Program-made: the position numbers and the translations under genes
Assembly: GCF_022614595.1 (NCBI RefSeq)
Contig: NZ_JAJFAU010000017.1
Span: forward strand, 1 to 49,100
Direction of reading: 5' to 3'
Length of the DNA stretch: 49,100 nucleotides
From: Streptomyces sp. CNQ085
GTDB lineage: Bacteria; Actinomycetota; Actinomycetes; Streptomycetales; Streptomycetaceae
In this document: positions 17,225 to 24,673 of the stretch, piece by piece
Numbering within the stretch: the stretch's first letter is position 1
How the letters are laid out: each line of letters opens with the position of its first letter
The notes under the pieces: generated by a model
Told to the model about the DNA's origin: nothing
Database searches by the model: none
Seen by the model: only the letters and a program-made list of their open reading frames with translations

Positions 17225-18112
17225 CTAGTCACCCATGATGGAACCGAAGTCGGTTCCGGAACCGAGCAGTAGTCCGGCGCCCATCAGGATGATGGTGGCC
17301 GGCACCATGAAGGTGGTGACGATCATGGTGGCCTTGGGAATCGCCCTGGCCGCCCGGCGCCGCGCGTTCTGCGCGTCGGCGCGCCGCATGTCGTTCGCTA
17401 TGGCGATCAGTGTGTCGACGATCGGGGCGCCCAGCTCCTCGCCCTGCTGCAACGTGCTGACGAACATCGCGACCTGTTCGGAGTCGTTGCGCCGGCGCAG
17501 CTCGTCGAAGGCCTGGCGGCGGCTGACCCCCATGTCCATCTGGCGCAGCGTGATGCGCAGTTCGTCCGCCCAGGGGCCCTCGTAGCGCTCCGCCACCCTC
17601 TCCAGTGCCTGCCGGAAGCCGAGCCCGGCGCTGACGACGACGGCGAGGACGTCCAGGAAGTCGGGGAGGGTTCGCTCGATGTCCTCACGGCGCTGGCGGA
17701 CGGCCACCCACAGCCCCACCTCGGCCCACAGCAGCCCGAAGGCGACCAGCAGTCCGGCCGCGACCGGCTGCCCGTCGGCCAGCATCACCAGCGCGCCGAA
17801 GAACCCCAGGAAGCCGTAGACGGCGCGGCGGGCCGCGTAGCGGTCGATGGTGAGGCCGCCCGGGTTGCCGGCCATGCTGATCCGGCGGCGCTTGCGGTCC
17901 ACGCGGGCCGGGCCCAACATGCGCAGCACCAGCGGCGCCCAGCGCATGCCCAGCCGGTCGACGACCGATCCAACGGCGCCGGCGCGTGTGGAGCCGACCT
18001 CCAGGGCGACGGCCAGGTCCCCCGGGAGCTCGGTCTCGCTGCGGTACATGCGGACGCCGGCGAAGATCCCGTAGACACCGAGCCCCAGGAGGAGCGCGAG
18101 CAGCAGGCCCAT
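17225..18112 (-). CDS. tadC: TadC-like inner-membrane platform protein
   Basis: A 295-residue type II secretion F-domain protein, one of two paralogous platform proteins of the Tad machine that couple the CpaF motor to pilin extrusion. An N-terminal helix (LLLALLLGLGVYGIFAGV) is followed by paired helices, then the T2SSF cytoplasmic domain (PDFLDVLAVVVSAGLGFRQALERVA...LRITLRQMDMGVSRRQAFDELRRR). Two C-terminal helices include TMIVTTFMVPATIILMGAGLLLG. ATG 18112 follows the tadB stop by 13 nt with a GGGAGGAG-like ribosome site. Confidence 0.9.
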   Translation of the reverse strand: MGLLLALLLGLGVYGIFAGVRMYRSETELPGDLAVALEVGSTRAGAVGSVVDRLGMRWAPLVLRMLGPARVDRKRRRISMAGNPGGLTIDRYAARRAVYGFLGFFGALVMLADGQPVAAGLLVAFGLLWAEVGLWVAVRQRREDIERTLPDFLDVLAVVVSAGLGFRQALERVAERYEGPWADELRITLRQMDMGVSRRQAFDELRRRNDSEQVAMFVSTLQQGEELGAPIVDTLIAIANDMRRADAQNARRRAARAIPKATMIVTTFMVPATIILMGAGLLLGSGTDFGSIMGD

Positions 18113-18125
18113 GACTTCTCCTCCC

Positions 18126-19064
18126 TCAGACGTCGATCTTGGAGATGCGGCGGATGGCGACGAACCCCAGGACGTACAGCCCCAGCGAGACGATCACCGC
18201 GACCTGTCCGGGCAGGCTCCCGGTGACCCGGTCCAGGGCACCGGGCTCGATGGCGTTGATCAGCAGCATGGCGCCCAGGCCGATGGCGGGCACGGTGTAG
18301 GCCGTGACACTCACCTGGGAGAGCTGGGTGCGGACCTCGCGCCTGGTCTCCTTGCGCTCTTCCAGGGTCCGGGTGAGGTTCTGCAGGGAGCCGACGACCG
18401 TGCCGCCGGCCCGGTTGGAGAGCACCAGGGTCGTGACCAGGACGGCCAGTTCGCGCGAGGGAAGCCGCTCGGCGAGCTCGTTCAGAGCGTCGTCGACGGA
18501 GTGCCCGACCGCCAGCTGGGCGGCGACCTTGGCGAGTTCGTCGCCCGCCGGCGCCTCCATCTCCTCCGCGGCCATGGCCAGGGCGGTGCGGAGGGCGAGC
18601 CCGGCGCGGGTGGCGTTGGCCAGCACCCGGGACAACTCCGGGAGTTGTCCGATGAAAGCCTCGTTGCGCCTGTTGCGCTGCCAGTTGAGAAAGGCGTTGG
18701 CGCTCCAGACGCCGATGAACCCGGCGATCGGACCGAAGAAGGGCGCCAGGACCGAGGAGGCCAGCAGCCACAGCCCGGCCGCCACCGCGGTCAGATGGAC
18801 GAGGAACTCGCCCGGTGTCAGGTCCAGGCCGGTGGCGGCGAGCTTCAGCTCGACCCTCCTGCCCAGCCCGGTCCCGCGCAGCCGCCGGTCGATGCCGGCG
18901 AACCTGCGGGGACGCCCGGCGCCCGCGGACGGCCCGGCCTGCGAGAGCCGGTCGATCAGTGCCCGGTGCTGCGCCCTCCCGGAGGAGTAGGCGTGCACGC
19001 CCGCGACCGCGAGCACACCGCCGAGCAGTGTGGCGCCGATCGTCGGCAACACGAGATTGTCCAT
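18126..19064 (-). CDS. tadB: TadB-like inner-membrane platform protein
   Basis: A 312-residue F-domain membrane protein, partner of TadC. It has an N-terminal helix, two central helices (LVHLTAVAAGLWLLASSVLAPFFGPIAGFIG), then the T2SSF domain (LPELSRVLANATRAGLALRTALAMAAEEMEAPAGDEL...VDDALNELAERLPSRELAVLVTTL) and C-terminal helices. ATG 19064 is chosen over the open upstream frame because GAGGAAAG lies upstream and the hydrophobic segment follows. Located 23 bp after cpaF in the same operon. Confidence 0.9.
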   Translation of the reverse strand: MDNLVLPTIGATLLGGVLAVAGVHAYSSGRAQHRALIDRLSQAGPSAGAGRPRRFAGIDRRLRGTGLGRRVELKLAATGLDLTPGEFLVHLTAVAAGLWLLASSVLAPFFGPIAGFIGVWSANAFLNWQRNRRNEAFIGQLPELSRVLANATRAGLALRTALAMAAEEMEAPAGDELAKVAAQLAVGHSVDDALNELAERLPSRELAVLVTTLVLSNRAGGTVVGSLQNLTRTLEERKETRREVRTQLSQVSVTAYTVPAIGLGAMLLINAIEPGALDRVTGSLPGQVAVIVSLGLYVLGFVAIRRISKIDV

Positions 19065-19087
19065 GTCGGATGGGCTTTCCTCGGTGG

Positions 19088-20425
19088 TTAGACGGCTTCC
19101 CTGGTGAGGAGCTGGCTGTCGTCCCGGGCCACCCCGAAGGCGGGCGGGACCGACTCCCCCTTCAGGTGGAGGCGTTCGGCTACGCGGCGGGGCAGGGGCA
19201 GGTGACGGAAGACGCCGCGCACCGCGCCATCCGCCCCCACGGGCAGGGGGTCGAAGCGGCACACGGTCGCGATGCGGTACTCCTCCCGGCCGCGCGAGTC
19301 GAGCACGGCGATCTCGCTGACGCGGCGCGTCCCGTCGGGGTAGCGGCCGAGCTGGACGATGACATCCAGGGCGCTGTTGATCTGGTCGCGCAGGGCCTCG
19401 AAGGGCACCTTCACCTCCGACATGGAGGCGAGGGTCTGCAGTCGCGTCAGGGCATCCTCGGCGGTGTTGGCGTGGACGGTGGCAAGCGATCCGTCGTGCC
19501 CGGTGGACATCGCCTGGAGCATGTCGAGGGTCTCCCCGCCGCGGACCTCGCCGACGATGATCCGGTCGGGGCGCATGCGCAGTGAGTTGCGCACCAGGTC
19601 GCGGATGGTGACCTGGCCCTTCCCCTCGACGTTGGGCGGGCGGCTCTCCAGGCTGATGACATGGCTCTGCTGGAGCTGGAGTTCGGCGGCGTCCTCGATG
19701 GTGATGATGCGCTCCCCGTCGGGGATCAACCCGGACAGGGCGTTGAGCAGGGTCGTCTTGCCGGAGCCGGTGGAACCGGAGACGACGATGTTGAACCTGG
19801 CGCGCACCAGGCCCGACAGCAGCACGAGCGTCTGCTCGTCGAGGGAGCCCAGGCCGATCATCTCGCGCAGGGTGTAGGCGCGGGGGAAGCGGCGGATGGT
19901 GAGGGCGGGGCCGGACAGCGACAGCGGCGGGATGATGACGTTGACGCGCTCGCCGGAGGGCAGGCGCGCGTCGACCATGGGGTTGGACTCGTCGACCCGG
20001 CGGTTGACGGTGGAGACGATGCGCTCGATGGTCTGCATCAGCTGCTCGGCGGAGGCGAAGCGCAACGGGAGCCGTTCGACGCGTCCGGCCCGCTCGACGA
20101 AGATCCGGTCGGGGCCGTTGACCATGATCTCGGTGATGGAGGCGTCCTCCAGCAGCGGTTCCAGGATGCCCAGCCCCAGCGCCTCGTCCACCACGCGGCG
20201 GATGAGCAGGGAGCGCTCCTGGGTGGACAGCACCGGGCCCTCACGGCTGATGATGTGGCCCAGCACCCGTTCCAGGCGCACCCGGCGCTCGGCCGCGGCG
20301 AGCGCCGACATCTCCGCGAGGTCGATCTCCTCCAGCAGTTTGGCCCGGTAGACCGTGACGAGACGGCTCTCCTCCTGCCGGTCGGCGGCCGTCTCGGGAG
20401 CGTTGATGCGCGCCCTCAGACTCAT
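19088..20425 (-). CDS. cpaF: CpaF/TadA secretion ATPase
   Basis: A 445-residue hexameric ATPase powering Tad pilus assembly from the cytoplasm. The N-terminal helical domain is followed by the family segment ITEIMVNGPDRIFVERAGR. Walker A is GSTGSGKTT (217-225), the Asp box is IITIEDAAELQL, and Walker B / His box read RIIVGEVRGGETLDMLQAMSTGHDGSLATVHAN. GGAGGAG precedes ATG 20425. It stands between the TadE genes and tadB, the normal Tad order. Confidence 0.96.
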   Translation of the reverse strand: MSLRARINAPETAADRQEESRLVTVYRAKLLEEIDLAEMSALAAAERRVRLERVLGHIISREGPVLSTQERSLLIRRVVDEALGLGILEPLLEDASITEIMVNGPDRIFVERAGRVERLPLRFASAEQLMQTIERIVSTVNRRVDESNPMVDARLPSGERVNVIIPPLSLSGPALTIRRFPRAYTLREMIGLGSLDEQTLVLLSGLVRARFNIVVSGSTGSGKTTLLNALSGLIPDGERIITIEDAAELQLQQSHVISLESRPPNVEGKGQVTIRDLVRNSLRMRPDRIIVGEVRGGETLDMLQAMSTGHDGSLATVHANTAEDALTRLQTLASMSEVKVPFEALRDQINSALDVIVQLGRYPDGTRRVSEIAVLDSRGREEYRIATVCRFDPLPVGADGAVRGVFRHLPLPRRVAERLHLKGESVPPAFGVARDDSQLLTREAV

Positions 20426-20499
20426 GTGCCAACTCCTCCTGGTCGTGCGGGTGGTACGGGAAGCCGGGCGGCGTACCGGGCGGTGCGGGCACGGCCGCG

Positions 20500-20880
20500 T
20501 CAGCCTCGCGGCATGGTGGACGTCCTCCTCACCGGTCCGAAGTCGAAGCCGGGGAGGACCGACGGGACGTCCACGGTCGCGGTGGCGGTCACCTCCTCGC
20601 GCGAGACCCGCACCGCGAAGTCGGCGTCGAGCCATTCGCTGACGGCCGCGCTTCCGGCCCGTTCGCCGCCCGTCTCCACCTCCTCGGCCGACTCGGCGCG
20701 GGCGGCGGCGCGGGCTCCCGTACCGGCCTGCTGGGCGGCGTAGGCCACGAGGCCGAGCTGGATCGCGGCGAGGCCGACCAGCAGCAGCAGCGGGAGGAAC
20801 CCGACGAACTCCAGGGCGACCTGACCCCGGTCGGAGTGCGGCCGGCGGCTCGCGGCACGGCGGCGGCTCGTTCCCGTCAT
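20500..20880 (-). CDS. TadE-type pseudopilin (second copy)
   Basis: A 126-residue minor pseudopilin. A basic leader ends in DRG, then QVALEFVGFLPLLLLVGLAAIQLG, which has the prepilin-peptidase pattern (Gly/Gln with Glu at +5). The short extracellular domain ends in TATATVDVPSVLPGF. ATG 20880 overlaps the stop of the preceding tadE by 4 nt, so the pair is translationally coupled. Confidence 0.86.
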   Translation of the reverse strand: MTGTSRRRAASRRPHSDRGQVALEFVGFLPLLLLVGLAAIQLGLVAYAAQQAGTGARAAARAESAEEVETGGERAGSAAVSEWLDADFAVRVSREEVTATATVDVPSVLPGFDFGPVRRTSTMPRG

Positions 20881-21269
20881 TCCCGGCTCTCCTCCACCGC
20901 TCCGGCCTTCCCGGTGATCGTCATGGGCATGCTCGCTCCCCCGGGGAAGAGCACCGGCACCTTCAGCCCGACCGTGACCTCGACCATGCCGGGAGCCGGG
21001 GAGCCGCGGCCGACCCGCGACGATCCCCGCCACGCGTCCGGCAGGTCCTCCCGGGCCGCTCCCACCCAGTCCCCGTCCACGGCCGCCGCGCGGGCGCCCT
21101 CGTCGGCCGCGTTGCCGGCCAGGGTGAAGGTGTAGCCGATCAGGACGAACTGCCACATCAGGGCCAGGACGACCAGGATGAGCGGCAGTGTGCCCGTGAA
21201 CTCGACGGTCACCTGCCCCCTGTCCCGGCCGCCGCCGTCCGCGGCGCCCCGTGCCCGTACACCACTCAT
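20877..21269 (-). CDS. TadE-type pseudopilin (first copy)
   Basis: A 130-residue paralogue of the next gene. The leader ends DRG, followed by QVTVEFTGTLPLILVVLALMWQFVLIGYTFTLAGNAADEGARAAA. Glu at +5 marks it as a TadV substrate. The extracellular part ends in a beta-rich VEVTVGLKVPVLFPGGASMPMTITGKAG segment. ATG 21269 has GGGAGGGAC upstream. Two TadE-like subunits are common in Tad systems and act with the TadG-like protein as a tip or scaffold. Confidence 0.86.
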   Translation of the reverse strand: MSGVRARGAADGGGRDRGQVTVEFTGTLPLILVVLALMWQFVLIGYTFTLAGNAADEGARAAAVDGDWVGAAREDLPDAWRGSSRVGRGSPAPGMVEVTVGLKVPVLFPGGASMPMTITGKAGAVEESRE

Positions 21270-21322
21270 CGTCCGTCCCTCCCCGGTCCCGTCCGTGCGG
21301 TCCCACTGGTGTGCCGCCGCTC

Positions 21323-22609
21323 CTACGCGCGCCCGCCCGAGCCTCCCCGGCGGCGGCGGAGACCGGCCAGGCCGCGGTCGCCGCGCTGCCCTCCGCCGCG
21401 GCTCCTGTCCGCCGGGGCCGTCCCGTCGCTGCCGGCCAGTCCCAGTTCCCCGGCCAGTCCCCACATCGCCTGTTTGACGGTGCTGCGGCTGTCGAGGTCC
21501 TGCATCCGGCCGGAGTCCACGGCCGCCTGGAGCTCCTTGAAGTTCGCCGGGACCGTGCCCCGGGCGACCTTGGTGCGGACGATCTGGGCGATGAGCTGCG
21601 GGTGGATCTCCGCGTTGCGGCTGTGGCGGTTGACGACCGTCACCGTCTCCTCCGCCTTGCGGACCTGCAGACGTTCCCACAGCCGGACCATGCGCTTGGC
21701 CGCCCGGACAGCGACGACGTCCGGGGTGGTGACCAGGACGGCGGTGTCCGCCATCTCCACGGCGGCGGCGTTGGCGCCGTTCATGTGCGTGCCGCAGTCG
21801 ACGACCACGACCTCGTGGCGCGAGCGCAGCGCGCCGGTGATCTGCCGGGCGGCGCGGTCGTCGACCTCCTCTCCGCGTTCGCCCTCGGCCGGGGCGAGCA
21901 GCAGCGCCGGTCCGGCGGGGTGGGCGAAGACGGCTTCCTGCACGACGCGCGGGGAGAGGTCGGCGATGCCGGCGAGGTCGGCGATCGAACGGCGGAACCG
22001 GACGTCGAGGTAGGAGGCGATGTCGCCCGCCTGGAGGTCCATGTCCACCAGCGCGGTGGAGCGGCCCGCGGCGCAGGCGGCGAGCGCCATCTGGACGGCG
22101 AGGAGTGTGGTGCCGACCCCGCCCTTGGCGCCGGTGACGGTGACGACGGTGCCGCCGGGGCCCGTCGCGGCCTCCGGTCCGGTGCCCAGGTGCCGCCGCA
22201 CCCCCGCCGCCCACTGCGCCGCGGCGCCCACCCGGGTGGCCAGCTCCTCGTACGACAGGGGCAGGCCGACCACGCCGCGTGCGCCGGCGTCCATGGCCGC
22301 CGAGTACAGCACCGGGGTGGTGTCAGCGGTCGCCAGGACCACCCCGGTCGCCGGGAACCGTAGCGCGATCTCCCGGATGAGTTCCAGCGCGGGCCGCGGT
22401 CCGATGCGCTCGTGGACGAGGACGACCTCGGGCAGGGACGCGACCGACTCGGCCGCGAGCGCCCCGAGGGCGTCCAGCAGCGACGCGGAGTCGCCGGCCG
22501 GTGGTGCGGCCTCGGTGTCGGGGAGCCGGCTCAGCAGCGCCGTGACGGAGCGGGCGGCGTCGGCGTCGCCGACGGCCGGAAGGACGCGCATGACCATCGG
22601 CCGCCTCAC
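21323..22609 (-). CDS. cpaE: CpaE/TadZ-like localisation ATPase
   Basis: A 428-residue MinD/ParA-superfamily protein that positions the Tad machine. The N-terminal receiver-like domain (PEVVLVHERIGPRPALELIREIALRFPATGVVLATAD) lacks an obvious phospho-acceptor pocket. The ATPase domain has the deviant Walker A KGGVGTT (162-168), with Thr where many ParA ATPases have Lys-Ser/Thr, then TALVDMDLQAGD and VVVVDCGTHMN. The C-terminus is a Gly/Arg-rich disordered tail. GTG 22609 overlaps the cpaB stop by 4 nt. Confidence 0.88.
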   Translation of the reverse strand: MRRPMVMRVLPAVGDADAARSVTALLSRLPDTEAAPPAGDSASLLDALGALAAESVASLPEVVLVHERIGPRPALELIREIALRFPATGVVLATADTTPVLYSAAMDAGARGVVGLPLSYEELATRVGAAAQWAAGVRRHLGTGPEAATGPGGTVVTVTGAKGGVGTTLLAVQMALAACAAGRSTALVDMDLQAGDIASYLDVRFRRSIADLAGIADLSPRVVQEAVFAHPAGPALLLAPAEGERGEEVDDRAARQITGALRSRHEVVVVDCGTHMNGANAAAVEMADTAVLVTTPDVVAVRAAKRMVRLWERLQVRKAEETVTVVNRHSRNAEIHPQLIAQIVRTKVARGTVPANFKELQAAVDSGRMQDLDSRSTVKQAMWGLAGELGLAGSDGTAPADRSRGGGQRGDRGLAGLRRRRGGSGGRA

Positions 22610-23322
22610 CTGTCCCCGTCGAGGGTGTAGGTGCGCTGGTCCTCGGGGATGGCGGTGTCGTCGCCCGGCGCCACCAGTGCCAGCCGGACGTTGACGGCGA
22701 AGGACTCGGCGAAGGCCACCCGCTGGGCGTCCGCGGTGCTCAGCGCGAAGGTGATCGGCACCGCCTCGGAGTCGCCGTCGCCGCGCTCGCCCCTCTGGGA
22801 GATGGGGGTGAGACTGCCGACATCGATGACGCGGGCGTTGTCGACGATCACCCTGGAGACGGCGTTCCGGGCGTCACCTCCGTCCCCGTCCGAGCCGCGG
22901 AAGGTGGCGTAGATGTTGACCCGGGAGCCGGAGCGGATCTTGCCCGCCACACCGGTCGCCGCGTCGATCATGATGGCGATCTCCTGCTCCCCCTTACGCA
23001 GTTCGGGCCGGTCGCCCACCATGTCGGCCTGGAGCAGCGACCCCTCCTCCAGGGAGGTGACGGCGATCTTCCCCTCCAGGTCGCGCAGATCGGTGATCGC
23101 GGTCCCGGGCAGCCAGCGCTCCGGTATCGCGACCTTCTCCACCGCGCCCTCGTCCACCGCCCGGTAGGCCGGCACATCCTTCGCCATCCGGTACGCGGTC
23201 ACCTCCGGGCCCACCTTCGACTCCACGTCGCTGATCACCGAGAGCACCCCCGCGAAGGCGCCCAGGGCGCAAAGGACGGACAGGAGCAGCAGGATGACGC
23301 CGCGGCGCTGGCGTGAGTTCAT
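22606..23322 (-). CDS. cpaB: CpaB/RcpC-like SAF-domain pilus protein
   Basis: A 238-residue membrane-anchored protein: one N-terminal helix (RGVILLLLSVLCALGAFAGVLSVI), then a SAF domain (MAKDVPAYRAVDEGAVEKVAIPERWLPGTAITDLRDLEGKIAVTSLEEGSLLQ) and a RcpC-type beta domain. In diderms CpaB sits at the secretin; in this monoderm it probably contacts peptidoglycan or the pilus base. ATG 23322 is chosen for GAGGTGG 8 nt upstream; a GTG at 23334 is the alternative. It opens the conserved Tad block after the zinc-ribbon gene. Confidence 0.86.
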   Translation of the reverse strand: MNSRQRRGVILLLLSVLCALGAFAGVLSVISDVESKVGPEVTAYRMAKDVPAYRAVDEGAVEKVAIPERWLPGTAITDLRDLEGKIAVTSLEEGSLLQADMVGDRPELRKGEQEIAIMIDAATGVAGKIRSGSRVNIYATFRGSDGDGGDARNAVSRVIVDNARVIDVGSLTPISQRGERGDGDSEAVPITFALSTADAQRVAFAESFAVNVRLALVAPGDDTAIPEDQRTYTLDGDR

Positions 23323-23406
23323 GGTTGCGGCCACCTCGTTCGGGGACGTCGTTGGCGGGCGGGGCGCGTGGAGCGGGCGGGCTCCTCCGGGTGGCTGCGG
23401 TTCACC

Positions 23407-24288
23407 TCAGCGCGCCCCGCCGATCGCGGGGATCGTACGAGCGGTGCCTGCCGGGAGAGCCCCGCGCTCCTCCGTCGGCACGGGGGCGGAACAGAACGCG
23501 CAGCGGTCCCCGATCAGTTCCAGGCCGCACCAGTGGCACTCCTCGCGCCGTACCGAGCCGACGAGCCGGTACAGGACGGAGACGTCCCAGATGGCCGCGG
23601 CGAACTCGACCAGCCGGCCCGTCCCCCACCAGCGCGTCGACTCGGCCGGCAGCGGCGCCTCCCGTACGTCCCGCACCCGCCAGCGCGGGGCGAGGGTGCC
23701 GGTCACCCAGCCGGGGGCGAGGCTGCCGGCGGCGAAGGTGAGCTGCGTGCCGAACTCGGGCCCGGCGGGGACCTCTTCGCCGCCGACCCTGACCAGCTGG
23801 GGAGCGGGGCCGGCGAGTACGGCGAACTGCGAGCCGGGCATCCAGGACCTGGCGTGCGCGGTAAGGGGCACGGGCACCCGGTCCAGCCGGGCGACGGAGT
23901 TCAGCAGGGCACCCGCGTAGACGTAGTGCGCCAGCAGCCGGACGGCCGCGCCCAGGACCCCGGGGCTGAAGTCGCAGACGGACAACTGGCAGATCTGGCG
24001 GGCCAGTACTGCGGTCCCCAGCGGGGGCAGGTCGACACCGAGCAGCGCGATGCGGTCGCTCTCCAGCACGGAGCGGACGGTGTGCAGTCTGCGGACGAAG
24101 GCGGCGGGGGCGGACGAGGGGTACAGGACGACAAGACAACCGTGCTGTTCGACGAGGAGGCGCGTCTCGTGGACCGCCGCGTCCAGGGGCTGCCGGTCGG
24201 GCGGTGTCAGCACGTGCGCCGTCGGCGTGTGCGCGTCGGGTGGGGGGAGCACCAGGTCGGCGCTGGTGACGGCTATCGCGGTGAGCAC
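23407..24288 (-). CDS. Conserved hypothetical with C-terminal zinc ribbon, first gene of Tad operon
   Basis: A 293-residue protein I cannot assign to a named family. It shows no signal peptide or clear membrane helix. The central part is alpha/beta (CLVVLYPSSAPAAFVRRLHTVRSVL, RIALLGVDLPP). The C-terminus carries a CX2C-X8-CX2C zinc-ribbon (C251, C254, C263, C266) and a short tail. GTG 24288 follows a GGGGAAC site. It precedes cpaB by 84 bp on the same strand and is probably co-transcribed, so a regulatory or cytoplasmic scaffold role in the pilus is inferred, not shown. Confidence 0.72.
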   Translation of the reverse strand: MLTAIAVTSADLVLPPPDAHTPTAHVLTPPDRQPLDAAVHETRLLVEQHGCLVVLYPSSAPAAFVRRLHTVRSVLESDRIALLGVDLPPLGTAVLARQICQLSVCDFSPGVLGAAVRLLAHYVYAGALLNSVARLDRVPVPLTAHARSWMPGSQFAVLAGPAPQLVRVGGEEVPAGPEFGTQLTFAAGSLAPGWVTGTLAPRWRVRDVREAPLPAESTRWWGTGRLVEFAAAIWDVSVLYRLVGSVRREECHWCGLELIGDRCAFCSAPVPTEERGALPAGTARTIPAIGGAR

Positions 24289-24580
24289 GTGGGTGTTCCC
24301 CTGTCCAAGAACTGTCCTGCGGTGCTGCTCTGCTCTGCGGGGTCCTGCGGTCCTGCCGGCTCAGCAGCTTATCGGCGCCTCGAGCCGCAGAGAACACCTG
24401 CCGGAAACCGCTGTTCGCGGAACCACCGCCGACTCCCTGGCCAAACAGGGTAATTGATGACATGTCACAGGCCGAACCGGTCGCTTCGCGCCCCCGGACG
24501 AGAGGGGTGGACGCGGAGGCCCGGCTGTGTGCGGCGCACGGCGCGGGGACGCTCCAGCGCCCGCGGGGATACCGGCCCCC
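24289..24580. other. Divergent region, Tad operon / chitinase
   Basis: No gene is supported. It holds the undefined Tad operon promoter (minus strand) and a perfect 10-bp palindrome TGACATGTCA at 24458-24467 in a locally AT-rich patch (24445-24470), which may be an operator or promoter element. Confidence 0.4.
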
Positions 24581-24609
24581 TTGACATCCTTATTGGTCTG
24601 AACCATTCT
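24581..24609 (+). promoter_or_regulatory. Chitinase core promoter
   Basis: A consensus -35 TTGACA (24581-24586), 17-nt spacer and weak -10 CATTCT (24604-24609) lie about 65 nt before the chitinase start. The spacer is almost filled by a DasR-type operator. Confidence 0.6.
24592..24607. promoter_or_regulatory. DasR-responsive element (dre-like)
   Basis: ATTGGTCTGAACCATT matches the recalled dre consensus ACTGGTCTAGACCACT at 12 of 16 positions and keeps the TGGTCT/ACCA halves. DasR is the GntR-type N-acetylglucosamine-responsive repressor of Streptomyces chitin genes. Overlap with the core promoter fits repression relieved by amino-sugar phosphates. Confidence 0.75.
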
Positions 24610-24673
24610 TCCGGCTCAGCACGGTGGCCACCGTCTCCCCACGCGCGCTCACCCCCAACGCTCGGAGGCAGTA

